Positions 9,921 to 20,215 of a DNA stretch of 44,319 nt are shown here, one piece after another. How positions within the stretch are numbered: the stretch's first letter is position 1; each line of letters starts with the position of its first letter. Both the position numbers and the translations under genes were made by a program. This stretch comes from an uncultured Clostridia bacterium (lineage in GTDB: Bacteria > Bacillota > Clostridia > TANB77 > CAG-508). The stretch covers positions 1-44,319 of the forward strand of contig CANREW010000009.1 of assembly GCA_947629765.1 (NCBI GenBank), written 5' to 3'. The notes under the pieces were generated by a model that ran no database searches, was not told the DNA's origin, and worked only from the letters and a program-made list of their open reading frames with translations.

Positions 9921-11020
9921 AAGAATATGATTACTTAGTAGTAGGCTCAGGACTTTTTGGAGCAATTTTTGCACATGAAGCAAATAAGAGAGGTAAAAAA
10001 TGTCTTGTTATAGATAAACGCTCTCACATTGGTGGAAATATTTATACAGAAAATCAAGATGGAATAAATGTACATAAGTATGGAGCACACATATTCCACA
10101 CAAACAATAAAGAAGTTTGGAGCTATATAAATAACTTTGCTGAATTTAATCGTTATACTAATTCACCAGTTGCAATTTATAAAGGTGAAGTATATAATAT
10201 GCCATTCAATATGAATACTTTTAATAAGTTATGGGGAGTTATAACTCCAAAAGAAGCAAAAGAAAAAATAGAAGAAGAAAAGAAAAAAGCGAATATCAAT
10301 GAACCAAAAAATCTTGAAGAACAAGCAATAAGTTTAGTTGGACAAACTATATATGAAAAATTAGTAAAAGGTTATACAGAAAAACAATGGGGTAAAAAGG
10401 CAAAAGACCTTCCTGCATTTATCATAAAAAGACTTCCAGTTAGATTTACATATGATAATAATTATTTCAATGATATTTATCAAGGAATACCAATCGGTGG
10501 ATATACAAAGATTATAGAAAAAATGCTAGATGGAATAGATATAAAATTAAATTGTGACTTCTTTGAAAATAGAGAAGAATTAGAGCAAAAGGCGGATAAA
10601 ATAATATTTACTGGAATGATAGATAAGTACTATAACTATTGCTATGGAGAATTAGAATATAGAAGTTTAAGATTTGAAACAGAAAAGCAAGATACAGAAA
10701 ACTATCAAGGAAATGCTGTTGTAAATTATACAGAATACGAAGTCCCATATACAAGAATAATAGAGCATAAGCATTTTGAATATGGAAAAGGGGATAAAAC
10801 AATAATAACTAGAGAATATCCAGATGTATGGACGAAAGAAAAAGAACCATATTATCCAATAAATGATGAAAAGAATAATGCTCTTTATGAAAAATATAAG
10901 GAGTTATCAGAAAAAGATGATAAGGTTATATTTGGTGGACGACTTGGAAAATATAAATATTATGACATGGATAAGGTCATTGAGGAAGCCCTTAATTTAG
11001 TTAAGATAGAATTAGATTAA
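9917..11020 (+). CDS. glf: UDP-galactopyranose mutase
   Basis: YDYLVVGSGLFGAIFAHEA, IGGNIYTE, HKYGAHIFHTNNKEVW, KGYTEKQWG motifs. Confidence 0.95.
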   Translation: MKEYDYLVVGSGLFGAIFAHEANKRGKKCLVIDKRSHIGGNIYTENQDGINVHKYGAHIFHTNNKEVWSYINNFAEFNRYTNSPVAIYKGEVYNMPFNMNTFNKLWGVITPKEAKEKIEEEKKKANINEPKNLEEQAISLVGQTIYEKLVKGYTEKQWGKKAKDLPAFIIKRLPVRFTYDNNYFNDIYQGIPIGGYTKIIEKMLDGIDIKLNCDFFENREELEQKADKIIFTGMIDKYYNYCYGELEYRSLRFETEKQDTENYQGNAVVNYTEYEVPYTRIIEHKHFEYGKGDKTIITREYPDVWTKEKEPYYPINDEKNNALYEKYKELSEKDDKVIFGGRLGKYKYYDMDKVIEEALNLVKIELD

Positions 11021-11042
11021 AAAATTTTAAGGAGAATTAAAA

Positions 11043-11978
11043 ATGAAAAAGGTATCAGTAGTTATACCAGTTTATTTAGAAGAAGAAGTTATTGATGAAT
11101 GCTATAACAGAATAACAAAGGTGTTAGAAGACTTAAATGATAGATATGATTATGAAGTAATCTTTGTAAATGATGGATCAACTGATAGAAGTTTAGAAAT
11201 GCTAGAAAAACTTGCTAAAAAGAACGAAAAAATAAAAGTATTATCATTTTCAAGAAACTTTGGGCATCAAGCAGCTGTGACAGCAGGATTAAAATATGTA
11301 TCAGGTGATGCAATTGTTATAATTGATGCAGACTTGCAAGATCCACCAGAAGTAATCCCAGATATGTTAAAAGAATGGGAAAATGGATATGAAGTAATAT
11401 ATGGAAAAAGAAAAGTAAGAGAAGGAGAGTCTAAATTTAAACTACTTACAGCAAAAGCTTTTTATTCTACTATAAATAAACTATCAGATGTAGAAATTCC
11501 AAAAGACACGGGAGATTTCAGACTAGTAGATAGAAAAGTTGTAGATGTTGTAAATAGTCTGCCAGAGCATAATAAATTTTTAAGAGGTTTATTCAGTTGG
11601 GTTGGATTTAAACAACATGCATATGAATATGAAAGAAATGTGAGATTTGCAGGGAAAAGCAAATATCCATTAGGAAAAATGCTTAAACTTGCATCTGATG
11701 GAATAATTAGTTTTTCTACAAAACCATTAAAAATTATCGGCGGAATTGGGATGATTTCTGTTGCTATATCTATAATTATTTTAATATATACGATTTTATC
11801 ATTTATCTTTAAATGGAATAATTTAACAGCAGGATGGACATCTCTAATGTGCACAATGACATTTTTAGGAGGAGTAATTTTAATATCATTCTGGATGATG
11901 GGAGAGTATATTGCAAGAATTTATGATGAAACAAAAGGAAGACCACAATATATAATTGATAAAAAAATAAATTTATAG
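11043..11978 (+). CDS. Glycosyltransferase family 2 (DPM1/GtrB-like, two C-terminal TM helices)
   Basis: VVIPVYLEEEVI, FVNDGSTDRS, SFSRNFGHQAAVTAGL, DADLQDPPE, DTGDFRL motifs. Confidence 0.92.
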   Translation: MKKVSVVIPVYLEEEVIDECYNRITKVLEDLNDRYDYEVIFVNDGSTDRSLEMLEKLAKKNEKIKVLSFSRNFGHQAAVTAGLKYVSGDAIVIIDADLQDPPEVIPDMLKEWENGYEVIYGKRKVREGESKFKLLTAKAFYSTINKLSDVEIPKDTGDFRLVDRKVVDVVNSLPEHNKFLRGLFSWVGFKQHAYEYERNVRFAGKSKYPLGKMLKLASDGIISFSTKPLKIIGGIGMISVAISIIILIYTILSFIFKWNNLTAGWTSLMCTMTFLGGVILISFWMMGEYIARIYDETKGRPQYIIDKKINL

Positions 11979-11989
11979 CTTTGCGTGAT

Positions 11990-12031
11990 ATTAGAATAAT
12001 ATAGATACTACTTATGTTCTAATCTTTTTTT
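11990..12031 (+). terminator. Possible intrinsic terminator
   Basis: ATTAGAA ... TTCTAAT followed by CTTTTTTT. Confidence 0.45.
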
Positions 12032-12078
12032 AAGCTAATATAATTTATATATAGGCTTAAAGAAAGTGGTGATAGGTT

Positions 12079-14058
12079 TTGGCAAATATTAGTAGTAAAA
12101 GAAGAATAAAAAATGCTCTACTCATTACAGTAGGGCTATTTTTATTACTCTCTATAAGAATTGGATATATACAATTTATTCAAGGGGAAGAATTGCAAAG
12201 TCTTGCTTATGTTCAACAAACTCTTGATAGAACAATAAACCCAAAAAGAGGGACAATATATGATTCAAATGGAAAAGTATTGGCAATGAGTGCTAGCGTG
12301 GAAACGGTTACAATAAATCCGACGAACATTCCAAAAGATAGCAAAGAAAAAGTTGCAAAAGCATTGTCAGATATATTTGAATTAGATTTTGAAACAGTGT
12401 TAAAGAAAGTAAATAAAAAGACATCTATTGAAACTATTGTAAAGAAGGTAGAAAAAGAAAAAGCAGATATTTTAAGACAGTGGATAAATGATAATAATAT
12501 AACATCAGGAATTAACATTGATGAAGATACAAAAAGATATTATCCAAATGTTAGTCTAGCATCACATATTATTGGATTTACTGGTAGTGATAATCAAGGC
12601 TTAGACGGAATAGAGGCTAGATATAATGATGTTTTAAGTGGAGTGCAGGGAAAAATTGCCCGTACATCAGATGCATCTGGAACAGTTATTGGAAGCGGAA
12701 ATGAGGAATATATTCCAGCAGTAGATGGAGACAGCATTGTTTTAAGTATTGACTCTAATATTCAATCAATTGTTACAAAATACTTAGAAGAAGCATGTAT
12801 AGACAATAAGTGTACAGATGGTGGATGTGTTATTATAATGGACCCAGACACGGGAGATATTTTATCAATGTGCACATACCCAGAATATGACTTAAATAAT
12901 CCATTTCAAATCAATATCGATGAACTAAAAACTAATTGGGATTCAATAGAGCAATCAGATAAAAATACATACCTGCAACAAATGTGGAGAAACAAAGCAA
13001 TAACTGATACTTATGAGCCGGGTTCTACATTTAAACTTATCACAACATCAGCAGCATTAGAGGAAAATCTGGTTACAGATATAGATAAGGCAGGACAATT
13101 CGTATGTACAGGTGGAATAGATATTGCCGGAACTTATATAAAATGTTGGAGATATTATAGACCACATGGATCAGAATCATTAAGAGATGCACTTATGAAC
13201 TCGTGTAACCCTATATTTATAGGGTTAGGGCAAAAAATAGGTGTAAGCAAATATTATGAATATTTAAGAAAATTTGGACTTGTTTATAAGACAGGGATAG
13301 ATTTACCAGGAGAAGCTGGAAGTATATTTTTAGCAGAAGATAAGGTTGGACCGGTAGAGCTTGCAACTTTATCATTTGGACAGAGATTTGAGATAACACC
13401 AATTGAACTTATAACGGCAGTGTCAAGCATTGCAAATGGTGGAATGTATATAAAACCAAGAGTTGTAACAGCAGTTATCGATTCAGAAACTGGAGAAAGA
13501 ACAGAAATAGAGCCAGTAGTAAAAGATAAAGTAATATCAGAAGAAACAGCAAGTAAAGTAAGAGATATGATGAAGTCAGTTGTAGCACTTGGAACTGGTA
13601 AAAATGCAAGAGTTGAAGGATATTCTATTGGAGGGAAAACAGGAACATCAGAGGATGGAGTAAATACAAATAAATATGTAACATCATTTATGGGGCTTTC
13701 ACCAGCAGAAGACCCAGAGCTTGTTATATTAGTTGTTCTATACAATCCAACAGGAGAAGGAGGACACCAAGGAGGTGGAGTTGCAGCTCCTGTTGCAGGA
13801 CAAATTTTAAGTGAAGTACTTCCATATATGGAAATAAAGAAAACCGAAATAGAAGAACCAGAGAAAATTGAAACTCCAAACATAGTTGGAATGACTGTAA
13901 AAGATGCTAAAAAACTTTTAAAAGAGATGGAAATAGAGTTAAAAATGAAAGATGAAATAGAGGAGATAAATGAGGCAGAAATTGTTATTACAGAGCAGAT
14001 TCCAAGTCAGGGTATTGTCATAGAAAAAAATAGTTATATATTATGCACGATAAATTAG
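12079..14058 (+). CDS. Second SpoVD/FtsI-type penicillin-binding transpeptidase with one PASTA domain
   Basis: 659 aa; paralog of the 158-2395 product; STFK, KTGT motifs; C-terminal PASTA-like segment; TTG start. Confidence 0.9.
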   Translation: MANISSKRRIKNALLITVGLFLLLSIRIGYIQFIQGEELQSLAYVQQTLDRTINPKRGTIYDSNGKVLAMSASVETVTINPTNIPKDSKEKVAKALSDIFELDFETVLKKVNKKTSIETIVKKVEKEKADILRQWINDNNITSGINIDEDTKRYYPNVSLASHIIGFTGSDNQGLDGIEARYNDVLSGVQGKIARTSDASGTVIGSGNEEYIPAVDGDSIVLSIDSNIQSIVTKYLEEACIDNKCTDGGCVIIMDPDTGDILSMCTYPEYDLNNPFQINIDELKTNWDSIEQSDKNTYLQQMWRNKAITDTYEPGSTFKLITTSAALEENLVTDIDKAGQFVCTGGIDIAGTYIKCWRYYRPHGSESLRDALMNSCNPIFIGLGQKIGVSKYYEYLRKFGLVYKTGIDLPGEAGSIFLAEDKVGPVELATLSFGQRFEITPIELITAVSSIANGGMYIKPRVVTAVIDSETGERTEIEPVVKDKVISEETASKVRDMMKSVVALGTGKNARVEGYSIGGKTGTSEDGVNTNKYVTSFMGLSPAEDPELVILVVLYNPTGEGGHQGGGVAAPVAGQILSEVLPYMEIKKTEIEEPEKIETPNIVGMTVKDAKKLLKEMEIELKMKDEIEEINEAEIVITEQIPSQGIVIEKNSYILCTIN

Positions 14059-14081
14059 TATATTAGATTTGATGTATTGAC

Positions 14082-14270
14082 GTTACAATTCACAGCCATT
14101 AAAATCTAAAGTAGCCAAACGCAGGAGTTTTATATTTTTTTGAAAGAAAATGTTCGAACGGCCTGCTGCTTACGGATTACTCCTTGACCTTTCGAAATTT
14201 TCTTGAAAACAAAATATAAAAGCTCCGACGAGATTTGGCGGAATGTGTTCTATAAGCTGTGAATTGTAAC
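14082..14270. repeat. Structured interspersed repeat, copy 2
   Basis: 189 bp, only two differences from 24767-24955 by eye; terminal inverted repeat GTTACAATTCACAGC / GCTGTGAATTGTAAC. Confidence 0.92.
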
Positions 14271-14391
14271 AAAACTATGGAAAAAAATACAAAAAAATGT
14301 AAAAAATGCAAACAAAAGTATTTACAATGTAATAATATATATGGTAAAATATTATGTAGTAGTATGCAAAATCAAAAAGGGGGTTTTTTTA

Positions 14392-17300
14392 TTGAAAAGA
14401 AAAGTAAAAGTTAATCCGTTAAAATTATTTAGATCACTATGTATAGTAGCTAGTATTATAGTACTACCAGTAGTAGTGATTACACTATGCAATAATAAGA
14501 GCAGTTTATATACTGTTGAACCAGATCAACTAGAAGAAGTATATTATTCAGTACAGAATGTACAAAATTCACAATCTAACGAAGCAGAACCAATAGCAGC
14601 AAATGGAGAAATGTATAAATATTTATCTGATATTCCATATGATACAAAACAATCAACAGTTGGATGGGGAAGTCTTACTTTAGATAGTAACTTAGAGACA
14701 CAACATAACTATGGACTAATAACTCTAATTGTAAATGATAAAAAAACATACTTTTTAAAAGGTATATCTGCACATGCTAACTCAACAGTAGTATACAATA
14801 TTAGCGATTATAATTTCGATTATTTTAGCACATACGTTGGAGTAGACGCAAGCCGTGGAGATGCTGGAAACGGTGTTAAATTTAAAATATATACATCAAC
14901 AGATGGATCAACTTGGACTTTAAAGACAGACGAAAATCCAAATGCACTAAAAGGTAATAATAATGCAGAATATATAAATATCAAACTTGAAGGAGCAAAA
15001 TTTTTAAAGCTAGAGGCTGACTGCTTTGGAAGCAATTCTTCAGACCACTCAGTATATGCAAATGCAAAATTATATAAAGAAGGATATAAAGAAACAGAGG
15101 CAAAGCCAGTAGACTTTATAAAAACAATAGATCAATATGATGAAATGCTAAAAGATAAGGATTTAATTAATAACTTAACAGAAAACGACGAAAAAACATT
15201 ATTACAAAGAACTTTTGTAAATAGTGTTGGATATGATCTTTTACAAGCTATAGTTAATCAAGAAGAAGATTACAAAGTAGCAGTAGAATGGATGATGGGC
15301 GATTTAGAAAATCTTCGTTTATATGTTTTAGGAGGAGCACCAGATGGTGGAAGTTATTATAACTCTATAAAAGAACTTGCTAAACTTTACAAAACATATA
15401 AAGCTGATTTTGATAATCAAGATTTAACTCATAATCCTTGGTGCGATGGTCAAACAAAAGGTGACTTATACAAAAAGATGGCAATTACACTTTCTTTGAC
15501 ACATGCAACAAAAGTTGGATATTGGGCACAAATAGATCACCCAAGCAATAGATCAGACTCTTTAAAACGTTATGAAATATATAAAAAATTATATGACGAA
15601 GGAAAATTTATAGTAGCAAGAGAAGTTACAAAAGATGATGCAGGTGAAATAACATCAATAACTCCAAGAATGAAAGATGGTAAGGTAGTACAAGACCATA
15701 CACCTTGGTTTGAAGCATTAACAGTTGAAGAAATGCGTTATGTAATGAACAATATTACAGACGACGAAGAACTTATTTGGTTTAATGATTATACACAAAA
15801 AAGAATAGATGCAAATCCAGGTAAAGAAGAAACTTATTTGCAACCACACACTTATATAGCTTATGTAACTCCAAACTTTGAAAACCCAATTTTCCATGAC
15901 CCAAAGAAAAAAGAAGAATGGAATACATTATTCGAAGGAATATTTGATGCTCCATATAATGTAACATATAGTACAGAAACTGACCACGTATATAAAGCTT
16001 GGATGAGCATGAGAAATAGTTATGGTACAGGAGCTGTTTGTGGAGGTATAGCAAAACTTGGATGCCATATCCGTGCAGCACACGGAACTCCTGCAACAGT
16101 TGTAGGTCAACCAGGACACGCAGCACTTATATATTATAGAAAAAATGCAGACGGTAAAGGATATTGGACACTAGATAATGACGTATCAGGTTGGGCACAA
16201 TCTGGAAAATCAGAAAAAATGCAAACAAGAATGCCTCTAGGATGGGGTGATGCTAGCTATGTAAATGGCTATGCTGCAACATATATGATGTTATCACAAG
16301 AAGCTATGAATGATAATGCAAATTATGAAAAATCTGAAAAAATCATTATGACAGCAGACTTGCATAAAGATGATTTAGCTAAGCAAGAAGAAATATACAG
16401 AGCAGCTCTAAAAGTACAAAAAATTAATATAGATGCTTGGTGGGGATTAATAAACACATACAAAGCAAATGAAAGTAAAACTTATGAAGATTACTTTAAA
16501 TTAGCACAAGATTTAGGAGAAGCTCTAAAAGCATTCCCACTACCAATGAAGAACTTATTAGATCAAATCAAACCAGTATTTGATACAGATAAAAATAATT
16601 CAGACCCTGAGAAAGTAAAATATACATTTAAATTTACACTTTTAGAAACAGAATTATTGCAAGAGGGAACAACATATGGATTAACAGCAGACGGAAAAGA
16701 AGATACAACTAAGAAGTTGGATGTATTACAACCAAGTATTACAAGAACAGTTGCAAAATATTTACTTGGCCAAACAGATACTGAACTTGCAACCTTCTCA
16801 TTTGATGGAATGGACGCAGGAAAAATCGTACTTTCAAGCAAATTTGATGGTAACGGAGTTCGCTGGGAATATAGCTTAGATGGAAAAGATACTTGGCAAG
16901 AAGTAAACTTTGGAGCTGATCAAGCTCATAAATGGACATTAAAGGAAGAAGAAATAGCAAAAATAAATGCAGAAGACGATATTCGCATAAATATAGTCGG
17001 AGTACCTCATGATGATGCAACAATTTACAAAATAGATATAAAAGAACAAGAACCATTAAAAAATGTATATGCAAATGACCTAGAGAACCGTTTAATAGGA
17101 GTAAACTCAAATACAGAATGGCGTATGTCTAGTACAGCAGAAGGTTCTGGATATAGTGTATGGACCTCTTACGAAAATCAAAGTCCAGACCTAACAGGAG
17201 AAAAATATATACAATTAAGACAAAAACCAACAGGAACATTACTTGCAAGTTCTGAATCAGAAATTTATAGATTTACACCAAACAATGAAGAAGAAACTAG

Positions 17301-19257
17301 AAAATATATCAGCGTTTCTGATATGAAAATATATTCACAAAATACACAGTCAAGAGATGCATCAAGACCACATTATGCAGAAAATATAATTGATGGAAAT
17401 GACAATACAATATGGAATACAGACTTTGCAATCGACTTAACACAAAAACCAGAAGAAGAACAACCAGAAATTATCATAGAATTAAATAAACCAAAATATG
17501 TATCTGCATTAGAATTTATTGAGAAAAAATACACACCAAACAATCGTGATGGTATTAAGAGCCTTACAGTTTCTGTAAGTAATGATGAAGGCGAAGAAAA
17601 ACATTGGACAGAAGTAGGCAAGATAGATGAATTAACAAAAGATACTTATGGACAAATGAGAAAAATTGAATTTACAGAAATCAAACTTGCTAAATATATA
17701 AGATTGTATATGACAACTTATGATTACTTTGCAGCAATATCAACAGTAAATATATATGAAGATACAACAAAGATAGATAAAAGTATTCCAACTGCAAGTA
17801 TTTATTACAGTACAACAGAACCAACAAGTGATTATGTAATAGCAAAACTTATTAATCCAAGTAAAGAAATTACAATAACAAATAATGATGGAAATGATAC
17901 TTATGTATTTAAAGATAATGATAGTTTCACATTTGAATTTGTAGATAAAGATGGCAATAAAGGTCAAGAAACAGCAACAGTAACATGGATTGATAGAAGT
18001 AGCCCAAAAGCTAATGTAGGATATGAACTAGACGGAGATAACAAATTAGCTATCCTTTTGGATAGTATAGATGAAAACGTTTACTTGTTAGACGAAAATG
18101 ACAAAAAAATAAGTTACATTGAAGTTAATAAGTATAAAAAAGTATCAAAAATTTCATATATAGATGAATCAGGCGAAATATATAAAATGGTTGAATTAGA
18201 TAATGACGGAAATATTACAGAAGCAACATATAGAAACACAACAGGTCAACTTGAAGATGTAAAATCTTATGTTGCTCCATATGTAAATGGAAAATTAGAT
18301 GAATCAAAAGAAGCATTCTTAGACGAAAATGGCAATCCAGTAGAAGTGGAACTAACACCTGAGCAAAAAGAGATATTCAGAAGATTAGATAAAGTAAAAA
18401 CAAATCCTTTGGAATATACTTTTGAAAAGAGTGGAGATTATCAGTTTAAACTTCTTGATGAGGCAAGCAATATTGCATATAAGAGCATAAAAGCAGATTA
18501 TCTTGAAGATGGTAATATTATAGCAAGTGATATCTCTTATGATATTGCAAATATAACAAATACAGATGTTGTTGCAACAATTAATCCATATATGATAAAT
18601 CCTAGCAAGAGAGATGAAGATAACAAACTTATAAAATTACCTGTTCAAGTTATAAAAGGTGAATCTACTGATAAGGTTCAAGTTAATGATGAAAATTCTA
18701 ACAAGGTTACATTTAAAGAAGATTCAGAATTTACATTTAGATATAAAGATGAAAAAGACAAAGACGATACTGATATACAAGAACATACAGCAAAAGTTCA
18801 GTGGATAGATAAGGAAGCACCTACAGCAAAAATCAGATATAGCGTAAATCAAAGTGAAAAAACAACAGACCCAGTAACTGTACAATTAGTAGACGAAAGT
18901 GAAACAATAGTAGTTACTAATAATAATATGAACAGAGAATATACATTTACTAAAAATGACGAGTTCACATTTGAGTTTATGGATGCAGCTGGAAATAAGG
19001 GTACAGCAAAAGCAGTTGTTAATAATATCGAGCTTAAACAAGAAGATACAATATTACTTGGAGATGCAAATAATGATGGAAAAATAACAGCTACAGACCT
19101 TATGGCAGTAAAGAGACACTTAGTTGCAGGTAATAAACAAGAATGGATTTTAACAGAAGAAAAAATTAAATTGGCAGATATTAATAAAGATAATAAAATA
19201 ACAGCTACAGACCTTATATTATTAAAAAGATTAATATTGGAGCAAATTAAAACATAG
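14392..19257 (+). CDS. Large secreted multidomain dockerin protein: NPCBM, transglutaminase-like segment, F5/8C-like domain, Ig-like repeats, C-terminal type I dockerin
   Basis: Likely TTG start at 14392 after AAGGGGG (ORF track begins 14341). NPCBM-like segment; GAVCGGIAKLGCHIRAAHGTPATVVGQPGHAAL...WTLDND; duplicated dockerin motif GDANNDGKITATDLMAVKRHL / ADINKDNKITATDLILLKRLIL. Confidence 0.85.
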   Translation: MKRKVKVNPLKLFRSLCIVASIIVLPVVVITLCNNKSSLYTVEPDQLEEVYYSVQNVQNSQSNEAEPIAANGEMYKYLSDIPYDTKQSTVGWGSLTLDSNLETQHNYGLITLIVNDKKTYFLKGISAHANSTVVYNISDYNFDYFSTYVGVDASRGDAGNGVKFKIYTSTDGSTWTLKTDENPNALKGNNNAEYINIKLEGAKFLKLEADCFGSNSSDHSVYANAKLYKEGYKETEAKPVDFIKTIDQYDEMLKDKDLINNLTENDEKTLLQRTFVNSVGYDLLQAIVNQEEDYKVAVEWMMGDLENLRLYVLGGAPDGGSYYNSIKELAKLYKTYKADFDNQDLTHNPWCDGQTKGDLYKKMAITLSLTHATKVGYWAQIDHPSNRSDSLKRYEIYKKLYDEGKFIVAREVTKDDAGEITSITPRMKDGKVVQDHTPWFEALTVEEMRYVMNNITDDEELIWFNDYTQKRIDANPGKEETYLQPHTYIAYVTPNFENPIFHDPKKKEEWNTLFEGIFDAPYNVTYSTETDHVYKAWMSMRNSYGTGAVCGGIAKLGCHIRAAHGTPATVVGQPGHAALIYYRKNADGKGYWTLDNDVSGWAQSGKSEKMQTRMPLGWGDASYVNGYAATYMMLSQEAMNDNANYEKSEKIIMTADLHKDDLAKQEEIYRAALKVQKINIDAWWGLINTYKANESKTYEDYFKLAQDLGEALKAFPLPMKNLLDQIKPVFDTDKNNSDPEKVKYTFKFTLLETELLQEGTTYGLTADGKEDTTKKLDVLQPSITRTVAKYLLGQTDTELATFSFDGMDAGKIVLSSKFDGNGVRWEYSLDGKDTWQEVNFGADQAHKWTLKEEEIAKINAEDDIRINIVGVPHDDATIYKIDIKEQEPLKNVYANDLENRLIGVNSNTEWRMSSTAEGSGYSVWTSYENQSPDLTGEKYIQLRQKPTGTLLASSESEIYRFTPNNEEETRKYISVSDMKIYSQNTQSRDASRPHYAENIIDGNDNTIWNTDFAIDLTQKPEEEQPEIIIELNKPKYVSALEFIEKKYTPNNRDGIKSLTVSVSNDEGEEKHWTEVGKIDELTKDTYGQMRKIEFTEIKLAKYIRLYMTTYDYFAAISTVNIYEDTTKIDKSIPTASIYYSTTEPTSDYVIAKLINPSKEITITNNDGNDTYVFKDNDSFTFEFVDKDGNKGQETATVTWIDRSSPKANVGYELDGDNKLAILLDSIDENVYLLDENDKKISYIEVNKYKKVSKISYIDESGEIYKMVELDNDGNITEATYRNTTGQLEDVKSYVAPYVNGKLDESKEAFLDENGNPVEVELTPEQKEIFRRLDKVKTNPLEYTFEKSGDYQFKLLDEASNIAYKSIKADYLEDGNIIASDISYDIANITNTDVVATINPYMINPSKRDEDNKLIKLPVQVIKGESTDKVQVNDENSNKVTFKEDSEFTFRYKDEKDKDDTDIQEHTAKVQWIDKEAPTAKIRYSVNQSEKTTDPVTVQLVDESETIVVTNNNMNREYTFTKNDEFTFEFMDAAGNKGTAKAVVNNIELKQEDTILLGDANNDGKITATDLMAVKRHLVAGNKQEWILTEEKIKLADINKDNKITATDLILLKRLILEQIKT

Positions 19258-19303
19258 GAATCTCTTTTAAAAAACAAACATTTAAAATTAAGGAGAAAAA
19301 GAT

Positions 19304-20194
19304 ATGAAAAAAATTATAAATGTAAAAAGAGTAACTTATATAATATTAATTATAGTAACACTAATTTTGAGTACAAATGTATATGCAGCAAATGATAGTT
19401 TTAAGACATCTTTAAGTGTAAATAAATCTCAAGTTAAAAGAGGCGAAAAGATTACAGTGACAATAAACTTGTCTGATATATCAATTGAAAGTGAAGAAAA
19501 AGGAATTGGAGCATATACAGCTATATTAAATTTTGATTCTTCTGTATTAGAATATGTAGAAGACTCAGCAAAAGGTATAGGAAAATGGGAAACACCACTT
19601 TATCAAGATTCTAAGATTACTGGAAATACAAATGATGGTAAAGTTGTAAATACAAATCAAAGTATAGGAACATTTGAATTTATAGTAAAAAACAATGTAG
19701 CACTTGGAGAAACAACTATAAAATTAGTTAATTTTTCAGGTTCTACATCACAAATAGATGTGTCTGCTCCTGATAGCTCTGTTAAGCTAACAATAGTAGA
19801 TGAAGGTAGCCAATCAGGAGACGGTAGTGGCAGTGAAGGAAGCGGAAGCGGAAATAGCGGAAGCACAAGCCAAGGTGGAAGTTCAAGCCAAGGCGGAACT
19901 GGATCAGGCTCTGGCTCTGGCTCTACATCTGGAAATGAAAATAACCAAAATGGACAAAACGGCGGAGACACAAATAACGCCGGAAACAATACTCAAAATA
20001 ATGGAACTGCAAACTTAGGAAACAATAGTGCAACTAATAGCTCTAACAAAGAAAATATTAGAGATAAAGATTTACCAAAAACAGGAGAAGAGTCAAATTC
20101 TTTAATATATATAGTTATTGCAGTATGTGTTTTATTTGCAGTAGTTTGTGTAATTAGAATTAGATTACTTAACAAAAAAGCTAAACACAGTTAA
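19304..20194 (+). CDS. Cell-wall-anchored cohesin-domain protein with LPKTGEE sorting signal
   Basis: Signal peptide; cohesin-like VNKSQVKRGEKITVTINLSD...GIGAYTAILNFDSSVLEY; Ser/Gly/Asn linker; LPKTGEE-TM-basic tail. Confidence 0.82.
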   Translation: MKKIINVKRVTYIILIIVTLILSTNVYAANDSFKTSLSVNKSQVKRGEKITVTINLSDISIESEEKGIGAYTAILNFDSSVLEYVEDSAKGIGKWETPLYQDSKITGNTNDGKVVNTNQSIGTFEFIVKNNVALGETTIKLVNFSGSTSQIDVSAPDSSVKLTIVDEGSQSGDGSGSEGSGSGNSGSTSQGGSSSQGGTGSGSGSGSTSGNENNQNGQNGGDTNNAGNNTQNNGTANLGNNSATNSSNKENIRDKDLPKTGEESNSLIYIVIAVCVLFAVVCVIRIRLLNKKAKHS

Positions 20195-20215
20195 TAAATA
20201 AAATATAAAAGAGAA

